10,524 nt of DNA from the NCBI GenBank assembly GCA_902492655.1, contig CABUMF010000058.1, positions 1 through 10,524 of the forward strand. Direction: 5' to 3'. Source of the DNA: an uncultured Eubacteriales bacterium. GTDB lineage: Bacteria > Bacillota > Clostridia > HGM11514. The notes beneath the pieces were generated by a model that worked only from the letters and a program-made list of their open reading frames with translations, was not told where the DNA came from and made no database searches. Below, piece by piece: positions 8,105-10,524 of this stretch. The translations under genes and the position numbers were made by a program. The number at the start of each line of letters is the position of its first letter. Position 1 is the first letter of the stretch.

Positions 8105-8945
8105 TATTAGACCTCCCGATTCTGCACTTTCCTTCTTCACATGCGGTTTTTTCATGAGTTTTGAACATATTCTGGCGATTAAGCGCAGCCTGCCAATCAA
8201 TTTTATGCCCGTCAAAATCGGGGCCGTCAACGCACGCAAACTTCGTTTCGCCGTCAACAATTACTCTGCATCCTCCGCACATACCCGTACCGTCAATCAT
8301 AATGGGATTCATTGATACAACGGTAGGAATATCGTACTGCTTTGTAAGATTGCAAACCGCCCTCATCATAACCAAAGGCCCGATTGCTATAACCTTATCG
8401 AACTTCTCGCCTGCTTCGATTTGTTCCTTAAGTCTGTCGGTTACGAAGCCCTGAAGACCGTTAGAGCCGTCATCGGTTGTAATTATAAGCTTGTTTGAAA
8501 CAGCCTTAAGCTCGTCCTCCAAAATAATAAGCTCTTTATTTCTGAATCCGGTTATTACAGTAACATCAGCACCGAGAGAATGAAGCTTTTTTGCCTGCGG
8601 ATATGCTATCGCAGTACCGAGGCCGCCCCCTATTACGGCAACCTTCTTGATGCCTTCAAGCTCTGTGGGAATTCCGAGAGGACCGGCAAAATCCGAAAGA
8701 CTCTCTCCTTCTTCCATCTTAAGCATATCCTGAGTTGTTTTACCCACAACCTGGACAATTATTGTTACAGTTCCCTTTTCGCGGTCAAAATCCGCAATCG
8801 TAAACGGAACTCTTTCACCGTATTCGTTGGTTCTCAGAATAATAAACTGACCGGGTTCTGCCTTTCTTGCAACAAGAGGGGCCTCAACCTCCATCATAAA
8901 TATCTGAGGATTCAAAATCTTCTTGGTTAAAATTTTATAAGCCAA
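8097..8945 (-). CDS. nfnA: NfnA-type small subunit: FAD/NAD(H)-binding ferredoxin-NADP reductase-like protein with [2Fe-2S] cluster
   Basis: 282 aa, full length for NfnA/SudB-like proteins related to the dihydroorotate dehydrogenase electron-transfer subunit PyrK. The FAD-binding barrel has RVPFTI (45-50). The NAD(H)-binding half has VIGGGLGTAIAYPQA with glycines at 106-108 and 110. The C-terminal iron-sulfur motif is D218-x4-C223-x2-C226-x11-C238. An Asp in the first ligand place, instead of the Cys of PyrK, is the hallmark reported for T. maritima Nfn and argues for Nfn over PyrK. This subunit holds the bifurcating-side NADH site and passes electrons to NfnB. The start codon is TTG (8943-8945) with AAGGAG (8955-8960) 9 nt upstream. 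An ATG directly after the Shine-Dalgarno cannot be the start because a TGA follows at once in the same frame. It has its own promoter at 8981-9009. Confidence 0.92.
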   Translation of the reverse strand: MAYKILTKKILNPQIFMMEVEAPLVARKAEPGQFIILRTNEYGERVPFTIADFDREKGTVTIIVQVVGKTTQDMLKMEEGESLSDFAGPLGIPTELEGIKKVAVIGGGLGTAIAYPQAKKLHSLGADVTVITGFRNKELIILEDELKAVSNKLIITTDDGSNGLQGFVTDRLKEQIEAGEKFDKVIAIGPLVMMRAVCNLTKQYDIPTVVSMNPIMIDGTGMCGGCRVIVDGETKFACVDGPDFDGHKIDWQAALNRQNMFKTHEKTACEEGKCRIGRSNNA

Positions 8946-8948
8946 GCT

Positions 8949-8960
8949 TCACATCTCCTT
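8949..8960 (-). promoter_or_regulatory. nfnA ribosome binding site overlapping an ATG-TGA start-stop pair
   Basis: On the minus strand AAGGAG (8955-8960) is followed immediately by ATG (8952-8954) and TGA (8949-8951), both in frame with the TTG start 9 nt downstream of the Shine-Dalgarno. The ATG has zero spacing from the Shine-Dalgarno, so it is unlikely to be used. The arrangement fixes the start at TTG. Confidence 0.7.
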
Positions 8961-8980
8961 ACAATAAATCTTATAATAAT

Positions 8981-9009
8981 ATAATACGCCAATTATGCCT
9001 ATTTGTCAA
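8981..9009 (-). promoter_or_regulatory. Sigma-70-type promoter of nfnAB
   Basis: TTGACA (9004-9009), a 17-bp spacer, then TATTAT (8981-8986) on the minus strand. The predicted start is near 8974, leaving a leader of about 28 nt. I saw no convincing Rex operator next to it. Confidence 0.8.
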
Positions 9010-9023
9010 GTTAGAAATTTGCG

Positions 9024-9114
9024 GAAAATGTCATTTTTTTCGTTTAGTTGAACGCAAAAACTGTAGACAAAATCACGAAACGGGATATGGCTACAGTGAC
9101 AAAAAATCATTTTC
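9024..9114. other. Intergenic inverted-repeat segment able to fold as a three-way junction
   Basis: This fills most of the gene-free stretch between nfnA and the tandem repeats. Outer arms GAAAATG (9024-9030) and CATTTTC (9108-9114) pair and continue, past a 2-nt bulge, with ATTTTTT (9033-9039) and AAAAAAT (9101-9107). Inside are two smaller hairpins: CGTT/AACG (9041-9044, 9051-9054) and CTGTAG/CTACAG (9061-9066, 9091-9096). On the minus strand the CTGTAG hairpin is followed by five T (9056-9060), so it could act as a terminator for RNA coming from the repeat side. The function is unknown. Confidence 0.4.
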
Positions 9115-9127
9115 AGTGTGTATTTTT

Positions 9128-9330
9128 GGACGAATCTTGCTTTGCAATCTTCCTGTTTCGTCGACCCAAGCGCTTTTGCGCTTCGGTACCCGACTTCAAC
9201 GCAAAAGTCTGAAAAAATTGCCACAGGCAACTTTTTCTTACGCCTTTTGCCCTCTTAGGGTTCAAGTCCCTTTCATTTAACAAAAAAATACACACGGCCG
9301 TTGCCATGTGTATTTTTTATGCAGAAGGCG
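9128..9330 (-). repeat. Tandem tRNA-linked repeat, copy A (203 nt)
   Basis: Nearly identical to copy B (6 substitutions and one 1-nt indel by eye). In plus order it holds a hairpin GACGAA/TTCGTC (9129-9134, 9157-9162) with inner TTGC/GCAA; AAGCGC/GCGCTT (9168-9173, 9178-9183); a 12-position stem around ACA (9211-9222, 9226-9237); a T-arm-like GGGTTCAAGTCCC (9258-9270); a copy of the tRNA-Leu terminator (9283-9318); and most of the tRNA-Leu 3'-end copy (9320-9330, continuing into copy B). Strand is given to match the tRNA. No ribosome binding site or conserved protein is present. Confidence 0.9.
9282..9318 (-). terminator. Duplicated copy of the tRNA-Leu terminator (copy A)
   Basis: A 16-bp stem (9283-9298 with 9303-9318), loop CGTT, A/T-rich at its base and ending in a T run on the minus strand. 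It follows the 15-nt tRNA 3'-end remnant, not a whole tRNA. One pair is A/C on the plus strand but G-U in minus-strand RNA. Confidence 0.8.
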
Positions 9331-9334
9331 GGAC
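9320..9334 (-). pseudogene. Duplicated 3' end of tRNA-Leu (15 nt remnant)
   Basis: These 15 nt (TGCAGAAGGCGGGAC on the plus strand) are identical to 9522-9536 of the intact tRNA-Leu: the 3' acceptor strand, the discriminator A and the 3' half of the T stem. The rest of the tRNA is missing and is replaced by repeat sequence beginning GAATCTTGC. This is the footprint expected of tRNA 3'-end duplication by integration or by tandem duplication. Confidence 0.8.
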
Positions 9335-9532
9335 GAATCTTGCTCCGCAATCTTCCTGTTTCGTCGACCCAAGCGCTTTGCGCTTCGGTACCCGACTTCA
9401 ACGCAAAAGCCTGAAAAAATTGCCACAGGCAACTTTTTCTTACGCCTTTTGCCCTCTTAGGGTTCAAGTCCCTTCGATTTAACAAAAAAATACACACGGC
9501 CGTTGCCGTGTGTATTTTTTATGCAGAAGGCG
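9331..9532 (-). repeat. Tandem tRNA-linked repeat, copy B (202 nt)
   Basis: Same hairpin order as copy A, with the T-arm-like 13-mer at 9460-9472 and the active tRNA-Leu terminator at 9485-9520. Differences from copy A fall mainly in hairpin loops or linkers: TCC versus TTT in the TTGC/GCAA loop, TTT versus TTTT in the GCGC/GCGC loop. The 1-nt indel puts the two copies in different reading frames across the second half of any minus-strand reading frame. It runs directly into the intact tRNA-Leu gene. Confidence 0.9.
9484..9520 (-). terminator. Intrinsic terminator of tRNA-Leu
   Basis: A 16-bp stem (9485-9500 with 9505-9520) with a CGTT loop begins one base after the tRNA 3' end on the minus strand and ends in a run of seven T. 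Confidence 0.85.
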
Positions 9533-9604
9533 GGACTTGAACCCGCACGACCGTGGGCCACTACCCCCTCAAGATAGCGTGTCTGCCAATTCCACCACTC
9601 CTGC
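9522..9604 (-). tRNA. tRNA-Leu, anticodon GAG
   Basis: Minus-strand cloverleaf of 83 nt without encoded CCA. The acceptor GCAGGAG (9598-9604) pairs with CTTCTGC (9523-9529) with one G-U; the discriminator is A. The class II D-arm region contains GTGGAATTGGCAGACAC. The anticodon stem CTATC/GGTAG encloses loop TTGAGGG, giving anticodon GAG, which reads CUC/CUU leucine codons. A long variable arm with a GGCC/GGTC stem marks it as a leucine-type class II tRNA. The T arm is GCGGG-TTCAAGT-CCCGC. It has its own perfect promoter upstream and a terminator downstream. Confidence 0.95.
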
Positions 9605-9617
9605 AAGAACGATAACT

Positions 9618-9646
9618 ATTATACACTATAAAACCGTATTTGTCAA
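9618..9646 (-). promoter_or_regulatory. Consensus promoter of tRNA-Leu
   Basis: TTGACA (9641-9646), a 17-bp spacer and TATAAT (9618-9623), perfect at both boxes. The expected start near 9611 lies about 7 nt before the mature tRNA. Confidence 0.85.
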
Positions 9647-9653
9647 GCTTTTT

Positions 9654-10328
9654 TTACATTATATAAAACAAAATGCAAAAAAAGTGCAAGATGCTGCCGA
9701 AAACAACAAATACATGGAATACAGAATGAATGAATTTATGCTTCTTTCCTACCCCATACAGGATCGCACCGATTGTATAACAGATACCGCCCGTAATCAA
9801 GAAAACAAGCCCTCCGATACCGCACGCTGCAAACATAGGTTTAAGTGCCGTTACTATGCACCATCCCATAGCAAGATAGCATATCATCGAAAACCGTTTA
9901 AAGCTTTTAAGATCAATGGCATTAAGTGTAATCCCGACTATCGCCGCAGCCCATACAATCCCGAACATACTCCATCCGAGCTCTGCGTTATACTCTCTTA
10001 GGGTTACAAGAGTTATAGGTGTATATGTCCCGGCAATAAGAAGAAAAATTGAGCAATGGTCAATTATCTGAAAAACCTTTTTTGCCATAGTTTTTGGGCT
10101 TAAGCCATGATATATGCTTGACATGGTATAAAGAAGAATCAGTGTAAATCCGTATATTGAACCGCTGATAATTCCGAAAACATTTTTATGAGCTACCGCC
10201 ATGCAAACACAAAGCGGAACTACTGCAATTCCGAGAGCGCCGCCGACAATATGCGAAACCATATTAAAGACTTCTTCGCCCTTAGAATAAGTCGGAAGCT
10301 TTCTGTCCGAAAGCTTTGTTCTGAACAT
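9654..10328 (-). CDS. trhA: PAQR family membrane protein TrhA (hemolysin III-like)
   Basis: 224 aa with seven hydrophobic segments, typical of bacterial hemolysin III/TrhA (YqfA) proteins in the cytoplasmic membrane. Family motifs are intact: SHIVGG (25-30), MSSIYHGL with the SxxxH pattern ending at H74, IDHCSIFLLIAGTYTP (D90, H91) and the C-terminal HSVFH (H201, H205). H74, H201 and H205 (with D90 nearby) are the expected metal site of PAQR proteins. TrhA is linked to membrane lipid and fluidity homeostasis; the old name hemolysin III is not good evidence of a toxin. I chose the ATG at 10328, preceded by AGGGTGAT about 6 nt upstream. The reading frame stays open to an ATG at 10370, but that would overlap the gene's own promoter. 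No terminator is visible after the stop codon, which lies 7 nt before the tRNA-Leu -35 box, so transcripts may run into the tRNA. Confidence 0.88.
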   Translation of the reverse strand: MFRTKLSDRKLPTYSKGEEVFNMVSHIVGGALGIAVVPLCVCMAVAHKNVFGIISGSIYGFTLILLYTMSSIYHGLSPKTMAKKVFQIIDHCSIFLLIAGTYTPITLVTLREYNAELGWSMFGIVWAAAIVGITLNAIDLKSFKRFSMICYLAMGWCIVTALKPMFAACGIGGLVFLITGGICYTIGAILYGVGKKHKFIHSVFHVFVVFGSILHFFCILFYIM

Positions 10329-10358
10329 AAGAATCACCCTAATCAAATTACTAATTGC

Positions 10359-10387
10359 AGTATAGCACAATCGTTTGAATTTGTCAA
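10359..10387 (-). promoter_or_regulatory. Sigma-70-type promoter of trhA
   Basis: TTGACA (10382-10387), a 17-bp spacer and TATACT (10359-10364) on the minus strand. The expected start near 10352 gives a leader of about 24 nt and supports the 10328 start codon. Confidence 0.8.
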
Positions 10388-10405
10388 TATATAAAATCTT
10401 AACGG

Positions 10406-10438
10406 CACATCATATCTTGTAGGTTTGTCAATGATGTG
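10406..10438. repeat. Inverted repeat between trhA and the transposase tail
   Basis: CACATCAT (10406-10413) and ATGATGTG (10431-10438) form an 8-bp stem with a 17-nt loop, just beyond the stop codon of the partial transposase-like gene. It could be a weak terminator or part of an insertion-sequence end; there is no strong T run. Confidence 0.35.
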
Positions 10439-10449
10439 TTACAAAATAT

Positions 10450-10524
10450 TTAAAAAATTTCACCATTGTTAAGAAAAGACTCGATGTAATCAGCAGGAGC
10501 TTTCCAATTAAGCGGGCGCATAGG
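10450..10524 (-). CDS. C-terminal fragment of a probable DDE transposase/integrase-like protein, N-terminus outside the window
   Basis: Only 24 codons are visible before the TAA at 10450-10452. The residues PMRPLNWKAPADYIESFLN resemble the RP...L-x-W-K-x-P ending found in integrase-core (rve) transposases of insertion sequences. The family cannot be told from this short piece. If it is correct, the right edge of the window enters an insertion sequence whose end should lie between about 10400 and 10450. Confidence 0.45.
   Translation of the reverse strand, partial: PMRPLNWKAPADYIESFLNNGEIF

Noticed and set aside
8105..8260. Upstream extension of NfnB to a start at 8260
   Set aside because: It lies wholly inside nfnA in another frame, lacks a ribosome binding site and has no family-like residues; GGGAGG before 8104 supports the shorter form.
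8961..9050. Rex operator controlling nfnAB
   Set aside because: I looked for the TTGTTAA-type inverted repeat near the promoter and found no convincing match.
9113..9307. Minus-strand 64-codon reading frame over repeat copy A
   Set aside because: No ribosome binding site; it reads across the terminator and hairpins, and the second half is in a different frame from the matching reading frame in copy B, so the protein sequence is not conserved.
9273..9497. Minus-strand 74-codon reading frame over repeat copy B
   Set aside because: Starts inside the tRNA terminator, has no ribosome binding site, and loses similarity with copy A after a 1-nt indel; best explained as noncoding repeat.
9128..9532. 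CRISPR array
   Set aside because: Only two ~202-nt units in direct contact, with no short repeats separated by unique spacers and no cas genes.
9128..9532. Integron attC sites
   Set aside because: The paired core sites and cassette genes are not present and there is no integrase; the hairpins fit a tRNA terminator duplication better.
9510..10001. Plus-strand 163-codon reading frame
   Set aside because: Antisense to tRNA-Leu and to trhA; the RRDLNPH-type sequence is the familiar false translation of the opposite strand of a tRNA T arm.

Overview
The window looks like a chromosomal segment of an anaerobic gut-type Firmicute, probably class Clostridia and possibly an Oscillospiraceae/Ruminococcaceae-like lineage. 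This is inferred from the moderate GC content, strong Shine-Dalgarno sites, a TTG start, an nfnAB-type electron-bifurcating transhydrogenase, a secreted C1 peptidase with a lectin-like region, and a TetM-like GTPase. Five promoters are easy to see. Each has a perfect TTGACA -35 box, a 17-bp spacer and a near-consensus -10 box.

Layout from left to right. Positions 1-1359 (minus strand) hold the N-terminal 453 residues of a secreted papain-family peptidase that runs off the left edge. A divergent promoter region (1360-1483) has two -35 boxes only 8 bp apart. Positions 1484-4033 (plus) encode an EF-G/TetM-like translation GTPase fused at its C-terminus to a YacP/Rae1-type NYN nuclease domain. 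It ends at a hairpin terminator shared with the convergent gene. Positions 4071-6614 (minus) encode a cytoplasmic GH116-family glycoside hydrolase. Positions 6713-8945 (minus) are a two-gene operon, nfnA-nfnB, with an 8-nt overlap and its own promoter and terminator.

Positions 9010-9521 contain no credible protein gene. They hold a structured, repeat-rich stretch: a roughly 91-nt inverted-repeat segment, then two nearly identical 202-203-nt tandem units next to an intact tRNA-Leu(GAG) gene (9522-9604, minus). Each unit ends with a copy of the tRNA-side terminator and abuts a copy of the last 15 nt of the tRNA, which suggests duplication of, or integration at, the tRNA 3' end. Upstream of the tRNA lies trhA (9654-10328, minus), a PAQR/hemolysin III membrane protein. 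At the right edge (10450-10524, minus) there is what looks like the tail of a DDE transposase.

Most genes are ordinary housekeeping or accessory functions and do not form one pathway. The two items most worth following are the translation GTPase-Rae1 nuclease fusion, which joins two ribosomal A-site activities in one chain, and the tRNA-linked tandem repeat, whose sequence differences fit a structured RNA read from the minus strand.
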